The notes beneath the pieces were generated by a model that was not told the origin of the DNA, ran no database searches, and saw nothing but the letters and a program-made list of their open reading frames with translations. Position numbers and translations under genes: made by a program. Positions 38,164 through 51,861 of a DNA stretch of 64,000 bases are shown piece by piece (within the stretch, counting starts at the first letter, position 1; every line of letters begins with the position of its first letter). Location: the NCBI RefSeq assembly GCF_029168945.1, contig NC_083603.1, positions 35,747,396 through 35,811,395 on the forward strand. The letters run 5' to 3'. Source of the stretch: Cannabis sativa. Its lineage: Eukaryota > Streptophyta > Magnoliopsida > Rosales > Cannabaceae.

Positions 38164-40660
38164 AATGGTGCCAAAGATGTATAGAACTTTCCTTATACTG
38201 AATAAGTACCTTTCCTGCAGCTTTAACATTCAGTCTCTCTCTGGTAGACCTAGAGACTTCAGATAGGTTTTTACACTTCTCCAAAATCACTATTCTACCC
38301 CCAGAGTAATCACCATCTTATCAGAAAGATTTACTAGCACAAAGGCAAATTTCGAAATCTGTAGTCTAAGAGTTTTAAGCACACCCTTATAGACTAACAT
38401 ATTGTTCCTCTTCTTAATCTTAGGATTTACTTGATTGTTTTCCAATGTTCTTCTCCTGGATTAATCTGATACCTACTCATTACTCCCACTCAACAGCAGG
38501 TGTCTGGTCTAAGGCATACAAAAGCATATCTAAGACCTCTCACTGTTGCTTTAAGAAATTCTTTCATGGCTTTATCTTGTCTAGAATAGTTGAGACTTTT
38601 CCTTAGATAAATAAAATCTATGCCTAAGAGTTGTGAAGCTTCTATAGATTACCATTAGAAAGAAAATGCTTCAGCATCTCACTAAAGTAAGTTGCTTGCA
38701 TTAGAGTAAGTAATTACCAGTTATACCACAAGCCATAGGTTTAGATAAAACTCAAACCTATAATATAGAAGAGGAAGTTTTGTTAAGTCCATTGAATAGA
38801 CTTATTAACTAAAATTTCCTTTTATGTCCTTGTAATAGAAAAATTTAGGTTATTCCATTTGAATGGATTAAACCATAGTTCTATTGGCTTTCTTCTTAGT
38901 TTCTTATCTTGACAATCCATTACTTGTTTAAACTCACAATAGATTTTAATCACTAGTGTCTCCCAAGTCATAAGAAGGTGAGTTCCTAGAAACTCTCCCA
39001 CTACGACAAGGTACCGTGAATTATGTCGAAGAAAACTAAATGGTATTGATCTCTTCGGTTGTGACAAGACAACAGAGGCAGTGGGATCATCATATGTTAT
39101 ATAAGATGATAGAACACTTTTTGGAATCAAGAATTAAATATCTCATTTATTTGCTACTTGTTTTTCAGACTTAGTCATTTTCTTAGAAAAGTAGTATTTG
39201 TTTGAACAAACACTTTCTTATCTATTGACAATGGGATGGTCCACCCCTAATCACTTAGAATAGCTAACAAACCATGGTTTACAGTTCTAGCTTTTCTTAA
39301 GATTTTGATTAGGTCATCCATGAATCTAGTAATGATTTACATTAAGTATACAACCATTACATCATTCTGAAATTGTATTACCATAGAAGGAATTAGGCAA
39401 CGACTAGTAACTAATCATCAATGTGCAAATCGAAATTTCTGGGGAGGTAAGTTTGGATATAATTCAAAAATCAAATTAATGACCTTTGAACTGCATATCT
39501 ACTAACTATTTCTCCACCCCTATCAGTTCGCAAGATCTTTAACCACTTACCTTAATGGTTTTAACCATTGCTAGAAATTAATGAAATTTTTCAAACATTT
39601 CAAATTTCTTTGCTAAAAGGTATAATCTAGAGTAATTGTTTTAAGAATACAACGAAAAACTCATATCCACCCCTGAATGTACATCCATCTGCGAATGAGA
39701 TGAACTACTTTCAGTGGATATAGGCATATTAACTCTTTGCAGAGATTGATCTTGTCAAATCCACTATGAACAAGATACAAATGCCATAGATTAAAAAAAA
39801 TGTGGTAGTGTCTATTGATGACATAGGTGTAGTTACATCAAAGAGTTCTTAGAATAGTGCAAGTGGATCCTGGTCACAGAATACCTAACTCATATTCCAT
39901 ACAGTTTTAATCCATTAATAGAAGATGGATATTAAACACTTGAGAAAGTGTAACTGTATTGTATTCTGGAATTAGAAATATAAGAAAATTTCTATTTGGA
40001 ATATAAAATTAAAGTCAAAGACTTAAATTTACACCAAATATAATGAGTAATTCTATCTTGGACCACCACTATTAATTTAACTCTAAGTCTGATTTGCCCA
40101 TACAAGTAGGAGATTTCTAAGATTGAGGATTTATATCAATTGGGAATAGAATTTCGGGATTATAATCATATGCGTCATTTTATTTCTTAAGAGAAAATAT
40201 AATGACATGAAATGATTTATAGACCATTCATCCAATGATATATTATTGAGCTAATTCGAAATGAATAAGCTAAGAGGAATTAGGATAATTTCATTGTTTA
40301 AATAAGAATCCAACGATGCTTCGATTAGCGAAAGTCAAAGTAATCTTATTTATAAATCTTCTTGTTTCATATTGTAAAAATACTAGTCTAAGGTGTCATC
40401 AATTGATGAACAACTAGATGTTGTATATACAATATTTATCTTTCGAGATCTAACACTATTATGTATGTCTAATGGTGAAAATCCATTAGGGATTTATCTC
40501 ATTAGAAAAACAAATATGTTAGACCAACAATGAAGATTCGAAATTAAACTACAACTTAATAACAGAAAATAACATGGTTCAATATAAATTCATACACAAT
40601 TCAGAAATTATAAACATATAGCAAGTAGGAAGGACTAGTGAAAATAATAAAACATACAAT
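38164..40660 (-). pseudogene. pol relic of E4
   Basis: Group B relic, in order on the - strand. The pre-integrase LWH-like motif is at 39,724-39,792. An RT N-terminal remnant of 102 codons is at 38,822-39,130 (DDPTASVVLSQPKRS, FKQVMDCQDKKLRRK). An RNase H remnant is at about 38,270-38,560 (AATCCAGGAGAAGAACATTGG). The RT middle with the YVDD-type catalytic loop is missing. Reading frames are broken in ways shared with E2 and E5. Confidence 0.68.
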
Positions 40661-43600
40661 CCTAAATAATTTCCAAGGTTTTCAACAAACTGATACAGTG
40701 TCCTGGTAGGCGAGAATCAAAGTATCATTCATTGAATAGAGTTGTCAGGTCATCTAAAATGAAAACCATTCTAGCAACCTTTTATTCGATCAAAATAAGA
40801 ATCCAACGTTGTCCCGGTCGGCGAGAGTTAAGGTTATTCTCATTTTATGAGCTTCCACCATTGTTTCATGTTTTATGAGTTTATCTCTAAGTAGTCACCG
40901 TAGGGGAGAGTCTAAATAGAGACGAAAACTCACAAAACACTTATCAAATGAAATCTTACGGTGTTAAATGCGTTCAACGAATAACCATCCATAGGGGGAC
41001 AAAGTCTAGCGTCTCGAGGTTATATTGAAAACATTTAAGTTTTGTAAGACCAACAATGGAGATCGAATATCTTAATAATAATCAAGCTCATTATTTAAAA
41101 AGAGTTGTATTTTCTTTGATTCTCTTTATTTATTGTATTTATTTTAAATATATATTTATTAAAATTTCCAATTTAGAATGAAAAATTCTAAATATAAATT
41201 TTAATTTAATATTTATAAATTTTACTTAGATGGATATGAAAATAACATGAATTATTTCCATCTTAGTAATAATTTCCAATAAATATTTAGAAAAATATTC
41301 AATTTAAGTTGTTACAAAATTAATTTAAATTAATTTACAACTCAAATTTTAGTTTCTATAAATATATATTGCATTTCGAAAAATTAAAGTATTTAAGAAT
41401 ACAATTTTCGAAAAAATGCATGTTAAAATAAAAAATAAATCCTGGAAAAATTATTCTAATTTAATGTTGGCCCAAAATTAATTTACAACAAAAAATATAA
41501 TTTTCCTATTTAATTAAATATATAAGAAAAATTTCAAATATTTAAGTATGATGATGAAAATCAACTTAAATATTAATTTTCTATTTAATTAAATACATTA
41601 GAAAAATATTTCAAGCAAAAATATCACCTATCTAGATTATCCTTTGACTAATTAATTCAATTTCTAATAATATATTTTAATTCATTTATTTTAAATTAAT
41701 CAATTAATGAAAAAATCATTGATTTAAGTTGGTCCAAAATTAAAATAAATAATTTACAACTTTAATCTAATTAAAATAAATAATTTACAACTTTAATCTA
41801 TCTTTCAAATAAAATTCGAAATTCCAGCATTTAAGAAATGCAATTTCGAAATTTGATTAATAAAATAAAGAAAAAATATATTTTGAAAATTATTTAAATT
41901 TAGTTGAAAAAATAAATTTCAACTAAAAATAATTTTTTATTTAATTAAGTGTCATGAAAAAGAAATATTTAAGCATCATGATGAAAATCAACTTAGATAT
42001 TAAATTTTCAAATTAATTAAATGTATTAAATTCAAGAAATAAATAATTAATTGTAGAGAAGGCTTAATTATTAATCTCTAGTTTAATACTAGGAAAAAAT
42101 AAATTGTACCTAAATTAATTATTTAAAATAATTAATTTCACAATGTATAATATTTTCCTATTTAATATTAGAAATAATAAGTAGTCTAGAAATAACTATC
42201 TAGAAAATATCTTATTTGATAAGTATCTTTTCCACAAAATTTGAAAAAAATATCTAATTTAAGTTGTATTAGAAAAAAAAATCTAGAACTTAAATATTTT
42301 CAAATTTAAATTTAATTAAATATCAGAAATTAAGTTGTAACCACTTAATTTAAAAATATTCCATTTTAAGTTAATATTGGAAAAGATATTAACCTAAAAA
42401 AATATCTAAAATATTCCATTTTAAGTTAATATTCGAAAAGATATTAACTTAAAAAAAATATCTTAAAGAATCTTAATAACCAATGCCTAAAATTCCTCAA
42501 CTTATTTTGAAATTTTAAATCCAAAAGATATTCAGATTTAAGTTGGTTAGTTGTAGATAACTAAATATCAACTTAAATAGGAATATTTAATGAAAAATTT
42601 AAATTAAGATTCAGAAAGAATCTAGATGGTTATAATTCTATATTTAATTAAATACAACAAAATGCATATAGTTTAGCTTAGAATAAAAAATTCTTTAAAC
42701 TATAATTTTCTTAAATTAATTTCAAAATAAATGAAATTAATTATGTTGCTAATCAATTTTATTAGGTTAAACTAGTTTAATTAACCTAGTACAGTTATTC
42801 AAATCAGGCACATGGGCCTTCACAATTGGGGTGGGTCATGTGAGGGGGTGCTGGGTTCAGTATGTCGTACCCACTACTATGGCTCCCAACTCTCACACAA
42901 GGCCCAAAAAGAGAGGAATTTAACCTTAATAAGAAAAACAGTTATTAATTGAATAGGCCCGAAAACTAAATGGGCCTAAATAAATTCTATCAAGAACTAT
43001 AATAATTTATTTTAGCAACAACAACCTATATGCATCTATAATGAAATTAAACACATAGGCTCACACGGGCACACTTTGGATGGGTTCTATCATGTTGCTA
43101 GGTCATACACAGATGAAAGAAGACTGTAAATATACCTGTTACAAATTATTAACTTGACCAAGGGAGCCATCAGATCATTAGATCTGGCAAAAAGTAACCA
43201 TGGCTATTTGCAATCAAGTAATAATAGGTTTTGAAAACTTACAAACAAGCTAAAACACATACTCCTGCAACAAGGTTAGTTGGATAGTTGGATGTAGGAT
43301 TTATTTAATTTTAAATAAATTAATAATTTCGAAATTTTTAATTAAATAAATAAAATATTTATTTTCGAAAATTTAAAATAAAATTTGAAATATTCGCAAT
43401 TTTTTAAAAAAATTTAAATTTAAAATTAAACCTACAATTTTGAAAAATTAAGTTTCAACCAACCTAAATATCATTTCAAAAATTTTCTAACTACTTTTAA
43501 AATTTAAATGTTATTTTATAAATAAAAATTAAATAAAAAATTAAAAAAAGATAAGTGAATATCTTTTTTCAGATTTTAAATGTAATTTAAATAAATAAAA

Positions 43601-44194
43601 TAACAAAATTTAAAAATTAGCAAAATATCTTACATTCTTTAAAAATTACATGATTATAGTTATCTTATTTTAAATTTTAATAAGGTCAATTTATTAAAAA
43701 AAATTAATTTAAAATATTTTAAATCTCACCTTAAATTTAAAAGTAAGATAAGATATAATCAAATTTTAAAATAAGATAGCTTATTAAGCAAAAAGATAGA
43801 TACTAACTATTTTCAAATTCAAATTACACTAATATCTTGAATTAAATTTAAAAAATATTAAATTAATTCAAAATGATAATTAGAATTGAATTAGAAATAG
43901 TAATAGTATAAATACAGAACTACACTAAAAATCGGAAGTTAATTCCATGAAAAAGAATGAAAAAACGAAAAAATTGTGAGCTGTACGGACAGTTTTCCCG
44001 ATCGCAGGAAAATTTCAGCACAACTCTGATTTTTCTGAATCTTCAAAAAATCATAACTAATTCAAATTAAATCGAAATTGAGTTCTGTAAAAAAGTAACT
44101 TGCTTAATTTTTTCCATACTATCCAATAAAAATAATTCCAGAAACAGAATCGCAATTATTTTTTACAAAAATTCACAAACATCAATCAATCATC
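40661..44194 (-). mobile_element. E4 leader, main part
   Basis: Paired CGGGACA motifs at about 40,690-40,830, AT-rich leader, a 31-bp tandem duplication at 41,738-41,799, duplicated hairpins at 42,366-42,452, the GC-rich segment at 42,813-42,906, and the hairpin GCTGTACGGACAG near 43,980. It is interrupted by E5 at TCATC. It is non-coding. Confidence 0.8.
42813..42906 (-). other. Conserved GC-rich leader segment, E4 copy
   Basis: A 94-bp block with intact outer and inner complementary ends and few differences from the E2 copy. Confidence 0.65.
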
Positions 44195-46020
44195 TATTGG
44201 GTTTTATGCCTTAAATAAAACTCATTTCAATGTAATCAGATTTACTTATTAATATAGATCAGAAATAACATTTAATGTTGCATGGTTCACATAATTTATT
44301 TCATGATTATATGTACATAATGTATAGATTCATCTGAAACCCTTTTCACGTACTTGATCCTGTTTATTGTGCCGTCAACACATTGGAAAGTAAACATGAC
44401 TATGTGAATAAAGTTTCCTAGATTTATCAGACATAGGGTTTTACTGATATGATAATCTACAACAGAGTTTACTTGCATTTGGAGAAGTGCTATGTTCTTT
44501 CCAGAGCATTGGTTAAAGTAAAGCTCAGGTTGGATGCATGGAGTATGCATCGGAAGGGACCGATATTGAACTTTGACTTAGATTTAATTAAACTTACCGT
44601 AAAATCTATTCAAGTCAATATCGCCAAGTTGATCCTAGATCAAATGATCTTAATCCTGTTATGATTAGGCTCAATCTTGAAAGGCTATTCGTGTTCTTTG
44701 ATTTGTTAGTTAAGCCTACTTTTAGGTCAGGGTGATACGTACATTTTGGGAACACGGTAGTGCACCGAGGGGAGCGCTAGCATAAACATGGAATCTATAG
44801 CTTCTATCTGGCGAATAGTAAGCAAAGGATGATCTCCTTCGAGCTTGACCAAACGAAAATAAATGGTGGAGATCTCATTTCACATAAGCTGAAATATCAT
44901 TTATACGGGGTCAAGTGTTTTAAGGATAAAATACATAGTAGGGTGTTACGGTAATTTAATCCCTTTACTGTGTAGATCATTCATATAGAGGATCATTGAT
45001 CACATTAGGATTATAACAATGGATAACTAATGATGTGTCTATATGGTGGAACATATAGAGCATTCTATATACTGAGAGTGCAATTCTAAGTTCTATGCGT
45101 GGATTCAACGAAGAATTAATAAGTTAGTGAATTTTAGTGTTAAATTCTTGATCTACTTATTGGAAGCTCGGTTATATAGACCCATGGTCCCCCCACTAGT
45201 TGAGATAATATTGCTTGTAAGACTCATGTAATTGGTTTTGATTAATCAATTATAATTCTCAAATTACACTATGTCTATTTGTGAATTTTTCACTAAGTAA
45301 GGGCGAAATTGTAAAGAAAGAGTTTATAGGGGCATATTTGTTAATTATGATACTTTGTATAATTCAATTAATAAATATGATAAATGACAATATTATTTAA
45401 TAATTATTTATAGTTATTAAATAGTTAGAATTGGCATTTAAATGGTTGAATTAGGAAATTGGTATTTTTGAGAAAATCAGATACAAAAGGTGTTAAAATT
45501 GCAAAATTGCAAAAAGCAAGGCCCAGTCCAATAAGCCATGGCCGGCCACCTTTGTAGGCTTTTTAAGTTGATATTTTCATTATTTTAATGCCATATAATT
45601 CAAATCTAACCCTAGTGGAATGCTATAAATAGATAGTGAAGGCTTCAGGAAAATTACACTTCTGATTCAGAAAACCTGAGCCTCTCTCTCTACCTTGGCC
45701 GCCACCCTCACTCTCTCTTCTTCCTTGATAATTTCGACTTACCTTAGTGATTAGAGTAGTGCCCACACACATCAAGCAATACCTCAATCATAGTGAAGAA
45801 GATCGTGAAGAAAGATCATCAGCAAAGGAGATTCAGCATCAAGGATTCAGAGAAAGAGATCCAGGTTCAGATCTTGATAATACTCTGCTACAGAAAGGAT
45901 TCAAGGGTTAGAGATCTGAACGGAAGGAGTCATTTAATTCCGCTGCACCCAATGTAAGGTTTCTTAAACTTTATATGTCTTTAATTTATCGTTTTAGAAA
46001 GTTCTTATTTAGGGTGTTAA
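44195..46020 (+). repeat. LTR10: 5' LTR of E5, 3' end deleted
   Basis: An LTR of about 1,826 bp, starting TATTGGG (G to A in the terminal TG) and stopping at AGGGTGTTAA. It then runs straight into leader TTGATTTACTTGCAAG. About 80 bp that should hold the LTR end and PBS are gone; both sides share TTAAT/TAATT at the junction. The TATA-like box is at 45,624-45,632. Confidence 0.9.
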
Positions 46021-46292
46021 TTGATTTACTTGCAAGAAATTTGGACTTTAAAACGATTGTTTGTATGTTTTTGAATGGTATCATGTTGTATTGAGTGTTA
46101 TTTGATGATTGATTGATGTTTGTAAATTTTCGTGAAAAATAATTGCGATTCTGTTTCTGGAATTATTTTTATTGGATAGTATGGAAAAATTTAAGCAAGT
46201 TAGTCTTTTACAGAACTCAATTTCGATTTTATTTGAATTAGTTATGAATTTTTGAATATTTGGAAAAATCGGAGCCGTGCTGAAATTTTCCT

Positions 46293-46319
46293 GCGATCGC
46301 GAAAACTGTCCGTACAGTT
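46293..46319 (+). other. CpG palindrome and hairpin in the E5 leader
   Basis: The 8-bp palindrome GCGATCGC is followed by a perfect 6-bp stem, AACTGT-CCGT-ACAGTT. It is conserved at the same leader position in E2 and partly in E3 and E4. A self-complementary loop next to the 5' end of a packaged RNA would suit a dimerisation signal; that role is inference. Confidence 0.55.
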
Positions 46320-47200
46320 CACAATTTTTTCGCTTTTCTTCGATTTTTCATGCTTTTTCATGGAATTAACTTCCGATTTTTTGTATAGTTTTGTATTTAT
46401 ACTATTACTATTCCTAATTCAATTCTAATTATCATTTTGAATTAATTTAATATTTTTTAAATTTAATTCAAGATATTAGTGTAATTTGAATTTTATCTTC
46501 TTGCTTAAAAATCTATCTTATCTTATTTTTAAATTTGATTATATCTTATCTTAATTTTAAATTTAAGGTCAGATTTTATATATATTTTTTAAATTAAATC
46601 TTTTTTTAGATATTTTGACCTTATTTAAATTTAAAATAAGATAATTATAATCATATAATTTTAAATAGATGTAAGATATTTTGCTAACTTTTAAATTTTG
46701 TTATTTTATTTATTTAAATTAAATTTAAAATCTGAAAAAGATATTTAACTTATCTTTTCTAATTTTTATTTAATTTTATTTATAAAATAACATTTAAATT
46801 TTAAAAGTAGTTAGCAAATTTTGAAATGATATTTAGGTTGGTTGAAACCTAATTTTTCAAAATTGTAGGTTTAATTTTAAATTTAAATTTTTTTAAAATT
46901 TTGAATGATTCAAATTTTTTTTAAAATTTTCGATTTTTTTTTAATTAATTAATTATTTCGAAATTAATTATTTAATTTAAAATTAAATAAATCCTACATC
47001 CAACTATCCAGCTAACCTTGTTGCAGGAGTATGTGTTTTAGCTTGTTTGTAAGTTTTCAAAACCTATTATTACTTGATTGCAAATAGCCATGGTTACTTT
47101 TTGCCAGATCTAATGATCTGATGGCTCCCTTGGTCAAGTTAATAATTTGTAACATGTATATTTACAATCTTCTTTCATCTGTGTATGACCTAGCAATATG

Positions 47201-47600
47201 ATAGGACCCATCCAAAGTGTGCCTGTGTGAGCCTATGTGTTTAATTTGATTATAGATACATATAGGTTGTTGTTGCTAAAATAAATTATCATAGTTCTTG
47301 TTAGAATTTATTTAGGCCCATTTAGTTATTGGGCTTATTCAATTAATAACAGTTGTTCTTATTAAGGTTAAATTCCTCTCTTTTGGGGCTTGTGTGAGAG
47401 ATAGGACCCATCCAAAGTGTGCCTGTGTGAGCCTATGTGTTTAATTTGATTATAGATACATATAGGTTGTTGTTGCTAAAATAAATTATCATAGTTCTTG
47501 ATAGAATTTATTTAGGCCCATTTAGTTATTGGGCTTATTCAATTAATAATAGTTGTTCTTATTAAGGTTAAATTCCTCTCTTTTGGGGCTTGTGTGAGAG
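47201..47600 (+). repeat. 200-bp tandem duplication in the E5 leader
   Basis: Units 47,201-47,400 and 47,401-47,600 begin ATAGGACCCATCC and end CTTGTGTGAGAG. They differ at only about two bases (GTTAG/GATAG and AACAG/AATAG). The duplicated part ends inside the GC-rich segment, so the first unit carries only that segment's 5' edge. Confidence 0.93.
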
Positions 47601-47677
47601 TTGGGAGCCATAGAAGTGGGTACGACATACTGAACCCAGCACCCCCTCACATGAACCACCCCTATTGTGAAGGCCCA
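47584..47677 (+). other. Conserved GC-rich leader segment, E5 copy
   Basis: A 94-bp block with outer ends TGGGGCTT / AAGGCCCA (one mismatch) and an intact inner TGTGAG / CTCACA pair. Confidence 0.62.
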
Positions 47678-49337
47678 TTTGCCTGATTTGAACAACTGTA
47701 CTAGGTTAATTACACTAGTTTAACCTAATAAATTTGATTAGCAATATAATTAATTTCATTTATTTTGAAATTAATTTAAGAAAATTATAGTTTAAAGAAT
47801 TCTTTATTCTAAGCTAAACTATATGTATTTTCTTGTATTTAATTAAATATAGAATTATAACCATCTAGATTCTTTCTGGAACTTAATTTAAATTTTTCAT
47901 TAAATATTCTTATTTAAGTTGATATTTAGTTATCTACAACTAACCAACTTAAATCTAAATATCTTTTGAATTTCAAATTTCAAAATTAAGCTGAGGAATT
48001 TTAGGCATTGGTTATTAAGATTCTTTAGATGTTTTTTAAGTTAATATCTTTTCGAATATTAACTTAAAATGGAATATTTTCAAATTAAGTGGTTACAACT
48101 TAATTTTTGATATTTAATTAAATTTAAATTTGAAAAATATTTAAGTTCTAGATTTTTTCTAATACAACTTAAATTAGATATTTTTTCAAATTTTGTGGAA
48201 AAGATACTTAGTCAAATAAGATATTTTCTAGATAGTTATTTCTAGACTACTTATTATTTCTAATATTAAATAGGAAAATATTATACATTGTGAAATTAAT
48301 TATTTATATAATTAATTTTGGTACAATTTATTTTAAGTATATTTTTCCTAGTATTAAACTAGAGACTAATAATTAAGCCTTCTCTACACTTAATTATTTA
48401 TTTCTTGAATTTAATACATTTAATTAATTTGAAAATTGAATATCTAAGTTGATTTTTATCATCATACTTAAATATTTCTTTTTCATGACATTTAATTAAA
48501 TAGAAAATTATTTTTAGTTGAAATTTATTTTTTCAACTAAATTTAAATAATTTTCAAAATATATTTTTTCTTTATTTTATTAATCAATTTTCGAAATTGC
48601 ATTTCTTAAATGCTAGAATTTCGAATTTTATCTTGAAAAATAGATTAAGTTGTAAATTAATTATTTATTTTAATTAATTCTTGGATCAACTTAAATCAAT
48701 GATTTTTTCATTTATTGATTAATTTAAAATAAATTGAATTAAAGTATATTATTAGAAATTGAATTAGTTAGTCAAAGAAAAATCTAGATAGATGATATTT
48801 TTTCTTGAAGTATTTTTCTAGTGTATTTAATTAAATAGAAAATTAATATTTAAGTTGATTTTCATTATCATACTTAAATATTTGAAAATTTTCTTATATA
48901 TTTAATTAAATAGGAAAATTATATTTTTTGTTGTAAATTAATTTTATTAATTAATTTTGGGCCAACATTAAATTAGAATAATTTTTCCAGGATTAATTTT
49001 TTATTTTAACATGCATTTTCGAAAATTGTATTCTTAAATACTTTAATTTTTCGAAATGTAATATATATTTATAGAAAATTAAATTTGAGTTGTAAATTAA
49101 TTTTGTAACAACTTAAATTGAATATTTTTCTAAATATTTATTGGAAATTATTACTAAGATGGAAATAATTCATGTTATTTTCATATCCATCTAAGTAAAA
49201 TTTATATTTCGAATTTTTCATTCTAAATTGGAAATTTTAAATAAATATATATTTAAAATAAATAAATTAAATAAAGAGAATCAAAGAAAATACAACTCAC
49301 TTTAAATAATGAGCTTGATTATTATTAAGATATTCGA

Positions 49338-49740
49338 TCTCCATTGTTGGTCTTACAAAAGTTAAATGTTTTCAATATAACCTCGAGATGCTAGACTTCG
49401 TCCCCCTATGGATGGTTATTCGTTGAACGCATTTAACACCGTAAGATTTCATTTGATAAGTGTTTTGTGAGTTTTCGTCTCTATTTAGACTCTCCCCTAC
49501 GGTGACTACTTAGAGATAAACTCATAAAACATGAAACAATGGTGGAAGCTCATAAAATGAGAATAACCTTGACTCTCGCCTACCGGGACAACGTTGGATT
49601 CTTATTTTGATCGAATAAAAGGTTGCTAGAATGGTTTCTATTTTAGATGAGCTGACAACTATATTCAATAAATGATGCTTTGACTCTCGCCTACCGGGAC
49701 ACTGTATCAGTTTGTTGAAAACCTTGGAAATTATTTAGGA
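49338..49740 (+). other. Leader 3' module with paired CGGGACA motifs, E5 copy
   Basis: CTCTCGCCTACCGGGACA occurs at about 49,573-49,590 and again at about 49,684-49,701. A diverged third relative (TCTTTCGCTAATCGAAGCA) lies near 50,070. The opening TCTCCATTGTTGGTCTTACA is echoed at about 49,863 (TCTTCATTGTTGGTCTAACA), which suggests an ancient ~525-bp duplication. Confidence 0.6.
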
Positions 49741-50610
49741 TTGTGTGTTTTAGTATTTTCACTAGTCATTCCTACTTGCTATATGTTTATAATTTCTGAA
49801 TTGTGTATGAATTTATTTTGAACCATGTTATTTTCTGTTATTAAGTTGTAGTTTAATTTCGAATCTTCATTGTTGGTCTAACATGTTTTTTTTTCTAATG
49901 AGATAAATCCCTAATGGATTTTCACCATTAGACATACATAATAGTGTAAGATCTCGAAAGATAAATATTGTATATGCAACATCTACCTGTTCATCAATTG
50001 ATGACACCTTAGACTAGTATTTTCACAATATGAAACAAGAAGATTACATAAATAAGATTACTTTGTCTTTCGCTAATCGAAGCATCGTTGGATTCTTATT
50101 TATAAACAAAATTATTCTAATTCCTCTTAGCTTATTCATTTCGAATTAGCTTCAAAACATATCATTGGATGAATGGTCTATAAATCATTTCATGTCATTC
50201 TATATTTTCTCTTAAGAAATTAAATGACGCATATGATTATAATCCCGAAATTCTATTCCCAATTGATATAAATCCTCAATCTTAGAAATCTCCTACTTGT
50301 ATAGGCAAATCTGACTTAGAGTTTGTATTAGTAGTGCTGGTCCAAGATAGAATTACTCATTATTTTTGGTATAAATTTAAGTCTTTGACTTTAATTTTAA
50401 ATTCCAAATAGAAATTTTCTTATATTTCTAATTCCACAATACAATACAGTTACACTTTCTCAAGTGTTTAATATCCATCTTCTATTAATGGATTAAAACT
50501 GTATGGAATATGAGTTAGGTATTCTGTGACCAGGATCCACTTGCAGTATTCTAAGAACTCTTTGATGTAACTAAACCTATGTCATCATAGACACTACCAC
50601 ATTTTTTTAA

Positions 50611-50682
50611 TCTATGGCATTTGTATCTTGTTCATAGTGGATTTGACAAGATCAATCTCTGCAAAGAGTTAATATGCCTATA
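50611..50682 (+). pseudogene. Pre-integrase (LWH motif) relic of E5
   Basis: Translates as LWHLYLVHSG, then FDKINLCKEL. It resembles the LWH.RLGH segment at the start of copia gag-pre-integrase, with the conserved Gly changed to Val. It marks the relic's order: leader, then this, then RT, then RNase H. Confidence 0.62.
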
Positions 50683-51299
50683 TCCACTGAAAGTAGTTCA
50701 TCTCATTCACAGATGGATGTACATTCAGGGGTGGATATGAGTTTTTCGTTGTATTCTTAAAACGATAACTCTAGATTATACCTTTTAGCAAAGAAATTTG
50801 AAATGTTTGAAAAATTTCATTAATTTCTAGCAATGGTTAAAACCATTAAGGTAAGTGGTTAAAGATCTTGCGAACTGATAGGGGTGGAGAAATAGTTAGT
50901 AGATATGCAGTTCAAAGATCATTAAATTGATTTTTGAATTATATCCAAACTTACCTCCCCAGAAATTTCGAGTTGCATGTTGATGATTAGTTACTAGTCG
51001 TTGCCTAAATCCTTCTATGGTAATACAATTTCAGAATGATGTAATGATTGTATACTTAATGTAAATCATTACTAGATTCATGGATGACCTAATCAAAATC
51101 TTAAGAAAAGCTAGAACTGTTAACCATGGTTTGTTAGCTTTTCTAAGTGATTGGGGGTGGACCATCCCATTGTCAATAGATAAGAAAGTGTTTGTTCAAA
51201 CAAATACTACTTTTCTAAGAAAATGACTAAGTCTGAAAAACAAGTAGCAAATAAAGGAGATATTTAATTCTTGATTCCAAAAGTGTTCTATCATCTTAT

Positions 51300-51578
51300 A
51301 TAACATATGATGATCCCACTGCCTCTGTTGTCTTGTCACAACCGAAGAGATCAATACCATTTAGTTTTCTTAGACATAATTCACGGTGCCTTGTCGTAGT
51401 GGGAGAGTTTCTAGGAACTCACCTTCTTATGACTTGGGAGACACTAGTGATTAAAATCCATTGTGAGTTTAAACAAGTAATGGATTGTCAAGATAAGAAA
51501 CTAAGAAGAAAGCCAATAGAACTATGGTTTAATCCATTCACATGGAATAACCTAAAGTTTTCTATTACAAGGACATAA
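51300..51578 (+). pseudogene. RT N-terminal relic of E5
   Basis: The sense-strand remnant reads YDDPTASVVLSQPKRS-like sequence, then FSFLRHNSRCLVVVGEFLG, then FKQVMDCQDKKLRRK and IELWFNPF. It resembles the linker and first part of copia RT. E2 and E4 carry the same remnant with the same odd residues. A shortened RT C-terminal stretch (LLGIDFIYLRKS-like) follows near 51,770, only about 200 bp on, so the RT core is deleted. Confidence 0.6.
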
Positions 51579-51861
51579 AAGGAAATTTTAGTTAATAAGT
51601 CTATTCTATGGACTTAACAAACTTCCTGTTCCTAGTATTATAGGTTTGAGTTTATCTAAACCTATGGCTTGTGGTATACCTGGTAATTACTTACTCTAAT
51701 GCAAGCAACTTACTTTAGTAAGATGCTGAAGCATTTTCTTTCTAATGGCAATCTATAGAAGCTTCACAACTTCTTAGGTATAGATTTTATTTATCTAAGG
51801 AAAAGTCTTAACTATTCCAGAAAAGATAAAGCCATGAAAGAATTTCTTATATCAACAGTGA

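Larger units (their letters stand above)
46021..49337 (+). mobile_element. E5 leader
   Basis: AT-rich non-coding leader from just inside the missing PBS. It contains GCGATCGC at 46,293-46,300, the AACTGT-CCGT-ACAGTT hairpin at 46,304-46,319, a 200-bp tandem duplication at 47,201-47,600, the GC-rich segment at 47,584-47,677, and a single copy of the TTAAGTTAATAT hairpin near 48,040. Confidence 0.8.
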
